Origin: Pontibacter oryzae
GTDB taxonomy: Bacteria; Bacteroidota; Bacteroidia; Cytophagales; Hymenobacteraceae
Reading direction: 5' to 3'
NCBI RefSeq assembly: GCF_003576375.1
Contig: NZ_QWGE01000002.1
Coordinates: forward strand, 620,001-684,000
DNA: 64,000 bases
Part shown: positions 52,294-61,808 of the stretch, piece by piece
Layout: each line of letters starts with the position of its first letter
Numbering within the stretch: position 1 is the first letter of the stretch
Made by a program: the position numbers and the translations under genes
Notes under the pieces: generated by a model
The model's database searches: none
Told to the model about the DNA's origin: nothing
What the model saw: the letters and a program-made list of their open reading frames with translations, nothing else

Positions 52294-53046
52294 TTATGGT
52301 TTAGGAAATTTATGGAGCACTAAATCGGCGCCATGAGTTAATAGTTCTTCTGATACATTGCTACGGTTGATGCCTACTACCAGCGAAAATTTGCCGGCTT
52401 TACCGGCCTCAACACCAGACAAGGCATCCTCAAAAATCGCTGTGGAGTACGGCTCAACATTAAGTTGACGGGCTGCCTCCAAAAAGACGTCTGGTGCAGG
52501 TTTCCCTTTCAGGCCTAACGCTTCAGCTACCACGCCATCTACGCGCACTGCAAATAAGTCTTCTATACCTGCAGCCGCCAGTATGACCTGGCAGTTCTTA
52601 CTGGCCGAGATCACGGCTGTTAAGAATCCTTTTTCTCGCATATGTTCTATAAATGCAACAGTGTCGGCGTAAACCTCAACACCTTGCTGCTTTATTACTT
52701 CCTGAAAATATACGTTTTTTTGGTTTCCTAGTCCAGCGATGGTTTCTGTGCCTGCTTTATCAGCAGGTGTTCCTGCTGGCAGGGAGATGCCTCTTGAAGC
52801 CAGAAAGTTTCTGACACCATCGTGCCTTGGAATTCCGTCAATATATCGGCGATAATCCGTTTCAATACTTAGAGGATTATACTTTATACCGTTCTGATCG
52901 CCCTTTGCCTGCAAATAGGCGTCAAATGTGCGTTTCCAGGCTTGTGCATGTATTCTGGCCGTTTGGGTAACCACACCATCCAGATCAAAAATCAAGGCCT
53001 TTATGCCTTTATCTGTTAGCGCTTGCAAAAGGTCAGGATCGGGCAT
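52294..53046 (-). CDS. Beta-phosphoglucomutase-family HAD enzyme, copy 2
   Basis: A 250-residue HAD enzyme of the beta-phosphoglucomutase family. The nucleophile and acid/base D21 and D23 are in LIFDLDGVVTQTARIHAQAW. The cap contains YRRYIDGIPRHDGVRNFLAS and the TIAGLGNQKN loop. Later motifs are VISASKNC, KPAPDVFLEAARQL and IFEDALSGVEAGKAG. It should interconvert beta-glucose-1-phosphate and glucose-6-phosphate, which fits the GH65 phosphorylase in the same operon (first gene, then otsB, GH65, PfkB kinase). It is about half identical to copy 1 at 53224. Confidence 0.9.
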   Translation of the reverse strand: MPDPDLLQALTDKGIKALIFDLDGVVTQTARIHAQAWKRTFDAYLQAKGDQNGIKYNPLSIETDYRRYIDGIPRHDGVRNFLASRGISLPAGTPADKAGTETIAGLGNQKNVYFQEVIKQQGVEVYADTVAFIEHMREKGFLTAVISASKNCQVILAAAGIEDLFAVRVDGVVAEALGLKGKPAPDVFLEAARQLNVEPYSTAIFEDALSGVEAGKAGKFSLVVGINRSNVSEELLTHGADLVLHKFPKP

Positions 53047-53154
53047 CTGTGTTTGAAATTATCTTATTAAAGGATATGCCTGCCACAATTTATTACTCCA
53101 TTTTAAAGGCTTAAGTTATGGTAGTTTAGCACGGGCAATGTATAAAACGCATGT

Positions 53155-53199
53155 AACAAAAACAGCCGAAGCCTCTGTTGATTAAGAGACTTCGGCTGT
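53155..53199 (-). terminator. Terminator separating the two HAD genes
   Basis: Stem ACAGCCGAAG(C)CTCT / AGAG(A)CTTCGGCTGT, followed leftwards by TTTTTG. It ends the 53224 transcript before the operon that begins at 53046. Confidence 0.8.
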
Positions 53200-53223
53200 G
53201 TTGAAACTTTAAAAGTAAAAAGT

Positions 53224-54000
53224 TTAGCTAAACGTAGATGCGCTTTTGGCTCGCACTTCGGAGGCGAAGCCTTTAATAACTGCGTCCGCTCCCTTCATCT
53301 CAAAATCTTCTTGTTTAAAGCTATGGTCTACCCCTACAACCAGCCCGAAGCCTCCAGCTTTGGCGCCTTCGATACCTGCCGCTGAATCCTCGAATACAGC
53401 CGTTTCATTAGGTGATACATTCAGGCGGCGCGCTGCCTCCAAATACACATCCGGGGCAGGTTTATTTTGCAGTTTCAGTTCAGCAGCCACTACTTTATCC
53501 ACGCGCACTTCGAACAGCTTATCGAGGCCGGCGCGGCGCAAAATAGTAAGGCAGTTACGGCTCGCAGAAACTATGGCTGTTTTCATGCCTGCTTCCTGTT
53601 GCTCTTTTACCCACTGCACGGCTTTATCGAATACAACCACGCCGTTTTGTTTGAGCAGCTCATGGAAGTATAAATCCTTGCGCTCACCCAGCCCAACAAT
53701 TGTGTTGCTGTCTGCATCGTCCTCTGGGCTGCCTTGCGGCAATGTAATCCCGCGCGACTCCATAAAGTTACGCATGGCATCCAGGCGTGGCACATCGTGT
53801 ACAAACGTGCGGTAATCTTCTCTCAGGTTGAAAGGAGCATAGGCTTTACCATCTTCCTCACTTTTCTGTCTCAGAAAAGAATCACAAAGCTTTTTCCATG
53901 CTTCGGCATGAAGGCCTGCGGTATTGGTCACTACACCATCCATATCCAAGATCAGGGCTTTTATGTTTCTCTCTTTTATAAGGTTGCTCAGATCACTCAT
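53224..54000 (-). CDS. Beta-phosphoglucomutase-family HAD enzyme, copy 1
   Basis: A 258-residue paralogue of the 52294 gene with the same motifs: D19 and D21 in LILDMDGVVTNTAGLHAEAW, FVHDVPRLDAMRNFMESRGI, TIVGLGERKD, IVSASRNC, NKPAPDVYLEAARRL and VFEDSAAGIEGAKAG. A terminator follows, so it is transcribed separately from copy 2. The two may differ in sugar specificity or in expression. It probably acts on beta-glucose-1-phosphate or a related sugar phosphate. Confidence 0.9.
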   Translation of the reverse strand: MSDLSNLIKERNIKALILDMDGVVTNTAGLHAEAWKKLCDSFLRQKSEEDGKAYAPFNLREDYRTFVHDVPRLDAMRNFMESRGITLPQGSPEDDADSNTIVGLGERKDLYFHELLKQNGVVVFDKAVQWVKEQQEAGMKTAIVSASRNCLTILRRAGLDKLFEVRVDKVVAAELKLQNKPAPDVYLEAARRLNVSPNETAVFEDSAAGIEGAKAGGFGLVVGVDHSFKQEDFEMKGADAVIKGFASEVRAKSASTFS

Positions 54001-54413
54001 TACAGAATATTTTTTGTTGACAAATTCCAGAAATAAAACCGGTTATGTTTTTGAGGCAGCTATTACACTCACAAAAGCTATACTCAACTTTGAGGGCTTG
54101 GCCCTACTTTATCTATACGCAGAAGCGAACCCAAGATAGCTAAATGATTCCGCTAAAAGAAGCTATACAGAAACGCTGTACATTTGTTTCCATTTCTCTA
54201 CGGGAAGCTCAGCCAGCGTTACGCTGTATTATGGTTAGCCACTGAAATAGTATAGGTCAAATATAGGTATATACCCATGTAATTGCAGCATCTTCTTATA
54301 GTTTATTGTTGCGTTGATTTACTCTGTGCTAACTTTCATGCGTTTACCTGAAAGTGCTCTCATGACAAATGGCCAATGCGGCAATTACAAAGTATAATTT
54401 TATAGTACTATCG
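54001..54413. other. Intergenic region upstream of the HAD gene at 53224
   Basis: A 413-nt gap between the P-type ATPase gene (its 3' end) and the HAD gene start. Only a 33-codon plus-strand frame near 54144, not believed. No exact TAnnTTTG on the minus strand and no clear terminator for the ATPase gene. Confidence 0.35.
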
Positions 54414-57134
54414 CTATTTCTTAATCAGGTATTTATAAACCTCCGCTACCCAAACTACCAAGCTCGACAAAGCAAACAAAACGATTAGGTCCAGGAGTGG
54501 CAGTTTCTCAAACCGGAATATGCCGCTTAAGAAAGGCGTGTAAATTACGACCAACTGCAACGCTACCGATGCTAAAAATGCCATATTCACGTATTTATTA
54601 CTGAATGCACCGATACTAAAAATAGAGTATTCCAGGCTGCGCATGTTAAAGGTATTGAACACCTGCGTCATGGCTATTACAATGAAGACAGCGGTGCGGG
54701 CAATTTCCTGATCTTTGGGTAAATAATAAGCAAACACGCTTAGCGCCAAGCCTAGCATCACTACACTCATCAGCAAAATGTATGGCACAACAGAACGATC
54801 CAGGATATTGGCATCTCTAGGCACAGGCCTATGCTTCATAATATCGCCATGGCCGCGCTCTGTGGCAAGGCCCAGCTCCATCACCCCGTCTGTAACCAGG
54901 TTTACCCATAAAATCTGGGTAGCTGTAAGCGGGAAAGGCCAACCAATGGCTATAGCTACTATAAACACGGCCACGGCTGCGAAATTGGTCGTCAGCAGGA
55001 AAAAACTTGTCTGCCGCACATTCTGAAAGACGATCCGCCCCTCGCGCACCGCACGCACAATGGTTGCAAAGTTGTCGTCTGAGAGCACTATTTGAGAAGC
55101 ATCTTTGGCTACATCCGTACCTCGGATACCCATGGCTATGCCCACATCAGCGCGCTTTAAGGCAGGCGCATCATTTACGCCATCACCAGTCATGGCAATC
55201 AGGTGGCCTTTGTCGCGGAGGTGCTCGGCTATGCGTAGCTTTGTTTGTGGGCTTACCCGCGTGAACACAGAGACTTCGCTCACTAGTCTAGCGAACTCCT
55301 GCTCCGATACATCCAGCTCATCCTCCTGCAGGGCTTCTTTATCTACGTTGCTGGCCGCTTGCTCTCCGTCTAGTATGCCAACTTCACGGGCAATGGCAGC
55401 CCCGGTTTTTTTATGGTCGCCGGTCAGCATCATTACCCGAATGCCCGCAGATTTACAATCCTGAATTGCTTCCTTAACTCCTTTGCGGGGCGGGTCAACG
55501 ATGCCAGTTACACCTACCCAGGTCAAACCCTTAACGCTATCTGGGTTTAGCTCTTCTAATGCTTCCGCGCGCTCTTTATAAGCGAGGGCTAGCACCCGCA
55601 TGGCATTATCCGCCCAAGCATCGTGTTTAGCCTCTACCTTTTTCCGTAGTTCCTCTGTCAGCTCCTGCGGGCCGTTTTCTGTTAAAATATGATTGCTTAG
55701 CTTCAGGATTTTTTCGGGAGCGCCAACCACGTATATTTCTTGTGTTTCGTTTTGCTGTACTAGCGTAGCCCGGAATTTTTGTTCAGAGTTAAAGGGTAAG
55801 TCATCCAGTACATTTACTTCTGGCAATGCATCTGGCGTGTGGTCAAGCGCCTTATGGGCCAGCACCAGTAGCGCCAGTTCTGTCGGGTCGCCGGACACGT
55901 CCGGCTCATTAACTCCACTAGCCATGCCTGGCTTTTGCTCACCCAGACTTGCGTTGTTGCATACTTTGGCGATAAGCAGCAACTTTAGCAATACCGGGTT
56001 TTGCTTTGCATATATATGTTGGCCATTGCTCTTTAACTCGCCTTCTAGTGCATACCCTGTGCCTGTAACCTCCAGCTCGGTGCCATCGCCCAGGAACACG
56101 CGCCTCACCATAAGTATACTTTTGGTGAGGGTGCCAGTTTTGTCGGTGAGTATAACCGAAACCGAGCCAAGCATCTCGGTGGCAGTAAACTCTCTGATAA
56201 TGGCATTCTGGCTCGCCATGCGCTTAGCTCCGATGGCTAGCACGATAGATATAACAGCAGGAAGACCCTCCGGAATGGAGGAAACCAAAGTGGCAACGGT
56301 TACAAGCAACACTTCCTCAAAGGCATAATCTCTTAAGAAATAACCTACTCCGAAAACGATGGCAGATGTAATAATAGAGATTACAGCCATTTGCTTCCCG
56401 AGGCGCTCGGTCTTCTTCCGGAAGTTTGTGCTGGTTGTCTTAATCTCGCCAAGGGAAGTAGAGATTTTACCAAGTTCTGTATCGTTTCCCGTTGCTACAA
56501 CAACTGCAATAGCTGCGCCACGGGCCACATGCGTTCCTTTCCAGATCATATTGGTCCGGTCACCGAGCGTTGTATTTTCGGGCAGCGGCTCGCATAGTTT
56601 TTCTATGGGTAGCGATTCTCCGGTTAGAGACGCCTCTATAGTCTGGAAGTTTTTTGCGCGAAGCAGGCGGGCATCTGCAGAAACGCTGTCTCCCTCCTCA
56701 AGCTCTATCACGTCGCCGGGTACTAGTGCCTTCGCTTCAATAACCTTCAGCTCTCCTCCACGCCTTACCTTGGCCTCATGCTTTAACATGCTTTTGAGGG
56801 CCTCTATCGCTTTCTCGGCCTTGTATTCCTGTACAAAACCCAGCGCAGCGTTAAAAAAGATTACACCAAGTATAACATACACATCAACAAACTGCCCGGC
56901 GTACCAAGCCACGCCCGCTGCCAACACCAGTACTAAAATCAGAAAATCTTTAAACTGTTTCAGGAAGAGAAGAATGGGATTTATGCCTTCTTTTCCACTC
57001 AGTTCGTTTGGGCCATAGGTTTGTAGCCGTTGCGCCGCCTCCGCCCCTGTAAGCCCCCCAATCTGGCTTTCAAGTTTTTGAAGCGTCTCTTTCCCGGTGA
57101 TAGTATGGTATGGAAACTTCTGTTCTAGGGCCAT
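54414..57134 (-). CDS. P-type cation-transporting ATPase, Ca2+-ATPase-like (type II)
   Basis: A 906-residue P-type ATPase. In order: an N-terminal cation-ATPase domain (ESQIGGLTGAEAAQRLQTYG), the actuator loop LTGESLPIEK, the phosphorylation site DKTGTLTK, nucleotide-binding domain with KGxP-like APEKIL, and the hinge GDGVNDAPALKRADVGIAMG. Ten membrane helices are expected, with the ion-site helices VSSIPEGLPAVISIVLAIGA, LTTNFAAVAVFIVAIAIGWP and WVNLVTDGVMELGLATE. It looks closest to SERCA/PMR1-like calcium or Na+/K+-type pumps; ion not determinable. It exports cations at ATP cost. Same strand as the flanking sugar genes. Confidence 0.92.
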   Translation of the reverse strand: MALEQKFPYHTITGKETLQKLESQIGGLTGAEAAQRLQTYGPNELSGKEGINPILLFLKQFKDFLILVLVLAAGVAWYAGQFVDVYVILGVIFFNAALGFVQEYKAEKAIEALKSMLKHEAKVRRGGELKVIEAKALVPGDVIELEEGDSVSADARLLRAKNFQTIEASLTGESLPIEKLCEPLPENTTLGDRTNMIWKGTHVARGAAIAVVVATGNDTELGKISTSLGEIKTTSTNFRKKTERLGKQMAVISIITSAIVFGVGYFLRDYAFEEVLLVTVATLVSSIPEGLPAVISIVLAIGAKRMASQNAIIREFTATEMLGSVSVILTDKTGTLTKSILMVRRVFLGDGTELEVTGTGYALEGELKSNGQHIYAKQNPVLLKLLLIAKVCNNASLGEQKPGMASGVNEPDVSGDPTELALLVLAHKALDHTPDALPEVNVLDDLPFNSEQKFRATLVQQNETQEIYVVGAPEKILKLSNHILTENGPQELTEELRKKVEAKHDAWADNAMRVLALAYKERAEALEELNPDSVKGLTWVGVTGIVDPPRKGVKEAIQDCKSAGIRVMMLTGDHKKTGAAIAREVGILDGEQAASNVDKEALQEDELDVSEQEFARLVSEVSVFTRVSPQTKLRIAEHLRDKGHLIAMTGDGVNDAPALKRADVGIAMGIRGTDVAKDASQIVLSDDNFATIVRAVREGRIVFQNVRQTSFFLLTTNFAAVAVFIVAIAIGWPFPLTATQILWVNLVTDGVMELGLATERGHGDIMKHRPVPRDANILDRSVVPYILLMSVVMLGLALSVFAYYLPKDQEIARTAVFIVIAMTQVFNTFNMRSLEYSIFSIGAFSNKYVNMAFLASVALQLVVIYTPFLSGIFRFEKLPLLDLIVLFALSSLVVWVAEVYKYLIKK

Positions 57135-57176
57135 TGCTGCAGTGTAGGTTCAGGGTAATTTTAGAGTGCCTGGAGT

Positions 57177-57347
57177 TTATAGCTTGGTTTGCCCCGGAGG
57201 ATTATCTGTTTTTGGTTTATGTAAGTGAGGAGTAGCATAATTGGCATAGCCAGTAGGCCCGGGAGGGGTACGTTTGCCATCATCTTCCCTAAGAATAGCT
57301 TTATTTTGTTTGCCTGCGCTCGGTTGATTTTTTTCCCTGTCTTTCAT
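57177..57347 (-). CDS. Small hydrophilic Pro/Lys/Gly-rich protein
   Basis: A 56-codon frame from the ATG at 57347 (MKDREKNQPSAGKQNKAILR, later PPGPTGYANYATPHLHKPKT) to TAA at 57177. It has no hydrophobic core and looks disordered. The start is 22 nt after the PEP synthase stop and the stop is 42 nt before the ATPase start, all on the same strand, which supports co-transcription. It is below usual length cut-offs, so it may be missed by automatic annotation. Function unknown. Confidence 0.5.
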   Translation of the reverse strand: MKDREKNQPSAGKQNKAILREDDGKRTPPGPTGYANYATPHLHKPKTDNPPGQTKL

Positions 57348-57369
57348 GTGCATTAAATTTTATAGTGAT

Positions 57370-59802
57370 TTAAGTTTGGCGTTCTGCTTTAAGTATATTT
57401 TGGATGCCTTGTGCAATGGCGTCAGGGTTAAAAGAGATGCTATCTATCCCCTGTTCTACTAAAAACTTTGTAACCTCAGGGAAGTCGCTGGGAGCCTGGC
57501 CGCATAAGCCGATTTTCTTGTTATTTCGTTTCGCCCCGGCAATGGCCATCGCTATCATTTTCTCGGCAGCGGGGTCTCGCTCATTAAACAGTTCACTGAT
57601 TGTTGAAGAATCTCGGTCAATGCCAAGGGTAAGTTGCGTGAGGTCGTTTGACCCGATCGAGAAACCATCAAATATTTCTGCAAACTGGTCCAGGAGTATG
57701 ACATTGCTGGGCACTTCCACCATCATGTAAAGCTCCAACCCGTTCTCGCCCTGGGTTAGCCCCTGCTCTGCCATTAGCTCTTTAATCCTGGCAGCTTCCT
57801 CGGTGGTGCGGCAAAACGGAATCATCAGCTTTACATTAGTCAGCCCCATTTCGTCGCGCACAACGCGCATGGCTTGGCATTCTAGCTTAAAGCCTTCCAT
57901 ATACTTTTCGTGATAGTACCTTGAGGCGCCCCGGAAGCCCAGCATTGGGTTTTCTTCGTGCGGCTCGAACTGTTGCCCACCCAACAAGTTCGCGTATTCA
58001 TTACTTTTGAAATCGCTCATGCGTACAATCACGTCGCGAGGGAAAAAGGCAGCTGCTGTGGTGGCCACCGCCTGCGAAAGCTTCTCTACAAAGTATGCGG
58101 AAGGGCTTTCATAGTTCTTCGTTAGCTGTTCAAGCTGTGCTTTTGTCTCGTGGTCCTCTAGGTCTTGCAGGTGTATCAGCGCTAAGGGATGCGCTTTTAT
58201 ACTATTATTGATAACAAACTCCAGGCGCATCAGTCCTACGCCGGCTACAGGGTACATCGCATAGAAAAAGGCTTGTTCCGGGTCTCCGAGTATGAGCATT
58301 GCTTGGGTTTTTGTCTGGCCGAGTTTGTCCAGCTCCATGTTATGCTCCTCCCATGCCAGTATTCCTTCGTATACCTTGCCTTCCTCGCCTTCGGCGCAGG
58401 ATACGGTAACCTCCTGGCCATCTTTTATACTTTGCGTGCCGTTTCCTGTGCCCACTACGGCCACGGCTCCAACTTCTCTCGCAACAATGGCAGCATGGCT
58501 TGTCCGGCCTCCGCTATCCGTAACAATAGCGGAGGCTTTTTTTAGAACAGGATCCCAGTCTGGGTTAGTAATACCGGTTACCAGCACATCGCCTTGCTGT
58601 AGTTTATCAATCTCTTTCGGGGAATGCAGAAGGCGTGCCTTGCCAGCTGCTATTTTGCCGCCCACACCATTGCCACGCGCTATTACCTGCCCTTCGGAAG
58701 TTAGATGATAGCTTTTGAGGCAGGTTATGCTTTTGCCGCTGTGCACGGTTTCGGGGCGTGCCTGCACAATAAACAACTCACCGGATTCGCCATCCTTGGC
58801 CCACTCAATATCCATGGGTTTAGTGTAATGCTCCTCTATCTGCAGGGCCCATGCTGCCAAGGTGGTAATTTCATTGTCATTTAGCACCCATTGCTCTTGC
58901 TTGTCTTTAGGTGTGGAGATGTTTGTGGTGTTTAAATTTTCGCCTGCCTCAGCTGCGGCAGACCCTTCCCCTGTTTTTTCATTTTGATTGGCAGGCGCAT
59001 CTGTAGCGTACACCATCGTCATTTCTTTTGTCCCAAGCTTTTTTGAAACAATTGCCTTCTTTTGCTGCCTAATCGCATCCTTGAATACATAAAACTCATC
59101 AGCGTTTACTGCACCCTGCACCACATTCTCGCCCAAACCCCAGCTGCCGGTCATAAAAAGAACAGTATTTAAACCTGAGTCAGGGGCTATGGTGAATATT
59201 ACCCCAGCACTGGCTTTATCTGACCGCACCATGCGCTGCACACCTGCCGACAGGGCTACCTTCATGTGCTCGAAGCCATTGTCGGCACGGTATTTTATGG
59301 CCCGGTCGTTAAACAGTGAGATAAAGCATTTCTGGCAGGCACGCATTACTTCTTCAGCACCCTGCACATTTAAAAACGAATCATGCTGGCCAGCAAAACT
59401 GGCTTCGGGCAGGTCTTCGGCAGTGGCGCTGCTGCGCACGGCTACGGCTGTCAGGTTAACCTCCGAAGCTTTTAGCTGCTCATAAGCCTCTTTTATAGCG
59501 TCAACTACATCATTTGGCATGTTGGCTTCGCGCACCATTTTGCGTGCCTGCTTTCCAATTTCGTGCAAGTTTGAGAAGCTATCTGTATCCAGTGTATTTA
59601 GTAAATCGGCAAGCGGCTGCTCTAAGTTATTATGCCCTAGAAAGGCACGATAGGCAGTAGCAGTGGTAGCGAAGCCGTCAGGCACATGTATGCCTTTAGA
59701 GGTTAGCTTCTGAATCATCTCGCCCAATGATGCATTTTTGCCTCCCACCACACTTGTATCGGTGTTGGTGATTTGGTTAAACGGAAGAACAAGCTCAGAC
59801 AT
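57370..59802 (-). CDS. ppsA: Phosphoenolpyruvate synthase
   Basis: 810 residues from the ATG at 59802 (MSELVLPFNQITNTDTSVVG), the usual PpsA beginning; the frame extends 8 codons upstream. The enzyme converts pyruvate and ATP to PEP, AMP and phosphate, the entry to gluconeogenesis. The ATP-grasp N-domain shows GGKNASLGEMI and RSSATAEDLPEASFAGQHDS. The phosphorylated histidine is in DSGGRTSHAAIVAREVG. The PEP/pyruvate barrel has the catalytic Cys in KIGLCGQAPSDFP. A low-complexity insertion lies near 290-310 (EKTGEGSAAAEAGENL). Co-oriented with the small gene at 57177 and the ATPase. Confidence 0.95.
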   Translation of the reverse strand: MSELVLPFNQITNTDTSVVGGKNASLGEMIQKLTSKGIHVPDGFATTATAYRAFLGHNNLEQPLADLLNTLDTDSFSNLHEIGKQARKMVREANMPNDVVDAIKEAYEQLKASEVNLTAVAVRSSATAEDLPEASFAGQHDSFLNVQGAEEVMRACQKCFISLFNDRAIKYRADNGFEHMKVALSAGVQRMVRSDKASAGVIFTIAPDSGLNTVLFMTGSWGLGENVVQGAVNADEFYVFKDAIRQQKKAIVSKKLGTKEMTMVYATDAPANQNEKTGEGSAAAEAGENLNTTNISTPKDKQEQWVLNDNEITTLAAWALQIEEHYTKPMDIEWAKDGESGELFIVQARPETVHSGKSITCLKSYHLTSEGQVIARGNGVGGKIAAGKARLLHSPKEIDKLQQGDVLVTGITNPDWDPVLKKASAIVTDSGGRTSHAAIVAREVGAVAVVGTGNGTQSIKDGQEVTVSCAEGEEGKVYEGILAWEEHNMELDKLGQTKTQAMLILGDPEQAFFYAMYPVAGVGLMRLEFVINNSIKAHPLALIHLQDLEDHETKAQLEQLTKNYESPSAYFVEKLSQAVATTAAAFFPRDVIVRMSDFKSNEYANLLGGQQFEPHEENPMLGFRGASRYYHEKYMEGFKLECQAMRVVRDEMGLTNVKLMIPFCRTTEEAARIKELMAEQGLTQGENGLELYMMVEVPSNVILLDQFAEIFDGFSIGSNDLTQLTLGIDRDSSTISELFNERDPAAEKMIAMAIAGAKRNNKKIGLCGQAPSDFPEVTKFLVEQGIDSISFNPDAIAQGIQNILKAERQT

Positions 59803-59951
59803 AGGCGGGCATTTTATACTTAACACTCAAGTATTTACCTACGCACACAGCTTGGATTAGATGGTATTCTGAAAGGAAGTATTATAGCAGAAGCATGTAT
59901 TAAATCTGTGAGTAAGTATTCGGCAGTAACTATACTTTAAAGTAGTTTTTA

Positions 59952-59959
59952 TAAATTTG
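59952..59959 (+). promoter_or_regulatory. -7 box in the pgi upstream region
   Basis: TAAATTTG followed by GCAGG, an exact TAnnTTTG match on the plus strand, 113 nt before the pgi start. No convincing TTG at -33. The divergent gap (59803-60072) also holds the ppsA promoter, which I could not locate. Confidence 0.35.
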
Positions 59960-60072
59960 GCAGGCCCGCAGCTGTGCGGTGCATGTAAGCTAATTGTAGG
60001 TTTCCTGCAACCTGAAGTATAAAATCAAAGTAGTTCAGGCGGGATGCCACGCTCACCACTAAGAAAAAAGAT

Positions 60073-61719
60073 ATGCTTAAAAATTACTCGCCAACACAAA
60101 CCGAAGCCTGGAAAAAGCTGCAAGATCATTTTGCGGCCGTTCAGCCAAAGCACCTGCGCGACATGTTTGCACAGGACCCGGAGCGCTTTCAAAAGTTTAC
60201 GTTTCAGGTAAACGATACGCTGTACGACCTCTCCAAGAACCGCATCACCTCTGAAACACTTAGCTTGCTTACACAGCTAGCCAAAGAAATGGATGTGCCG
60301 GCCGCCATCGAAAGTATGTTTTCAGGGGAGCGCATTAATGTTACCGAGGACCGTGCCGTGCTGCACACTGCCTTGCGTAATTTTACCGATGAGGCACTAA
60401 GCATTGATGGCGAGGATGGCTCGAAAGAGGTGCGTGCGGTGCAACAACAGATGAAAGTCTTTTGCAACAAATTACACAGCGGCGAGTGGACTGGCTATAC
60501 AGGGAAGCGTATGACTAGCATTGTGAACATTGGCATTGGCGGCTCTGACCTCGGCCCTAAAATGGTAGTAGAGGCTCTCAAGAAATATCAAAAGCCGGAT
60601 CTGGAAGTACACTTTATCTCTAACGTAGATGGCACTGATGCCGCCGAAGTACTCCGTAAGCTAGACCCCGAAACCACGCTGTTCATTATCGCCTCTAAAA
60701 CTTTTACCACAAAGGAAACGATTACGAACGCGGAAACAGCCAGAGGCTGGTTTCTTAACAAAGCTGTTGACAGAGAGCATATCAAAAAGCACTTTGTGGC
60801 ACTTTCAACTAATATCGATGCGGTCACCAAGTTTGGTATTGCACAAGAAAACGCTTTCCGCTTTTGGGATTGGGTGGGCGGTCGCTTCTCTATGTGGTCT
60901 GCCATCGGTTTGTCTGTTGCATGTGCACTCGGGTATGATAAATTTGAGGAGGTGCTGCGTGGCGCTGAGTCTATGGACAAGCATTTCAGGAAGGCTCCAC
61001 TCGAGGAAAACGTGCCCGTCTTAATGGCGCTGCTCAGCATCTGGTATACAAACTTCTTCGGGTGCCAAACGCACGCCATACTACCGTATGACCAATACCT
61101 GCGCCTGCTACCTGAATACCTGCAGCAACTCCTGATGGAGAGCAACGGAAAAAGCGCTGACCGCAACGGAAATAGGGTTACTTATCAAACCCAGCCAGTT
61201 GTATGGGGCGCCGCCGGCACCAACAGCCAGCACTCTTTCTTCCAGCTGATTCACCAGGGCACCGTGTTAATCCCATGTGATTTTATTGCGCCGGCTAAGA
61301 GCCATAACGAAGTTGGAAACCACCACGCGCTGCTGCTGTCTAACTTCTTTGCCCAGACAGAAGCCCTTATGAAAGGCAAAACCGCTGACGAAGTTCGTGA
61401 AGAATTAAACCAAAAAGGTATGGCTGGCGAGGAACTAGAGAACCTGCTTCCACATAAGGTGTTTGAAGGCAACAAACCAACAACATCCATAATGATGAAA
61501 CAGCTGACGCCGTTTGAACTTGGAAGCCTGGTAGCCATGTATGAGCACAAAACTTTTGTGCAGGGTGTAATCTGGAACATTTACAGTTTCGACCAATGGG
61601 GTGTTGAGCTTGGAAAACAACTAGCCGGCACCATTGAGGGAGAGCTGCTACAAGGCAAGTCTTCCGATCACGACAGTTCAACTAATGGACTGATGGACTT
61701 CTACCGTAACAACAAGTAA
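60073..61719 (+). CDS. pgi: Glucose-6-phosphate isomerase
   Basis: A 548-residue isomerase interconverting glucose-6-phosphate and fructose-6-phosphate. It has the signature [28 protein letters not shown], the PGI signature [39 protein letters not shown] and a C-terminal [14 protein letters not shown]. Full length, E. coli-like. It is divergent from ppsA and connects the trehalose-derived glucose-6-phosphate with the aldolase branch. Confidence 0.97.
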   Translation: MLKNYSPTQTEAWKKLQDHFAAVQPKHLRDMFAQDPERFQKFTFQVNDTLYDLSKNRITSETLSLLTQLAKEMDVPAAIESMFSGERINVTEDRAVLHTALRNFTDEALSIDGEDGSKEVRAVQQQMKVFCNKLHSGEWTGYTGKRMTSIVNIGIGGSDLGPKMVVEALKKYQKPDLEVHFISNVDGTDAAEVLRKLDPETTLFIIASKTFTTKETITNAETARGWFLNKAVDREHIKKHFVALSTNIDAVTKFGIAQENAFRFWDWVGGRFSMWSAIGLSVACALGYDKFEEVLRGAESMDKHFRKAPLEENVPVLMALLSIWYTNFFGCQTHAILPYDQYLRLLPEYLQQLLMESNGKSADRNGNRVTYQTQPVVWGAAGTNSQHSFFQLIHQGTVLIPCDFIAPAKSHNEVGNHHALLLSNFFAQTEALMKGKTADEVREELNQKGMAGEELENLLPHKVFEGNKPTTSIMMKQLTPFELGSLVAMYEHKTFVQGVIWNIYSFDQWGVELGKQLAGTIEGELLQGKSSDHDSSTNGLMDFYRNNK

Positions 61720-61808
61720 AGCAAAGTATAAGTAGTTAAGGCGCTTGGTTACCTGAAAGGCGCTGAAGCCTCTAACTACTACTCCCTTTTTATTTTAAAG
61801 CAGAGATT

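Noticed and set aside
55693..56328. A 211-codon plus-strand frame within the P-type ATPase gene, and a 219-codon one at 56359-57018
   Set aside because: Entirely antisense to conserved ATPase motifs.
60588..61166. A 192-codon minus-strand frame within pgi
   Set aside because: Antisense to the conserved PGI signatures; Ser-rich shadow product.
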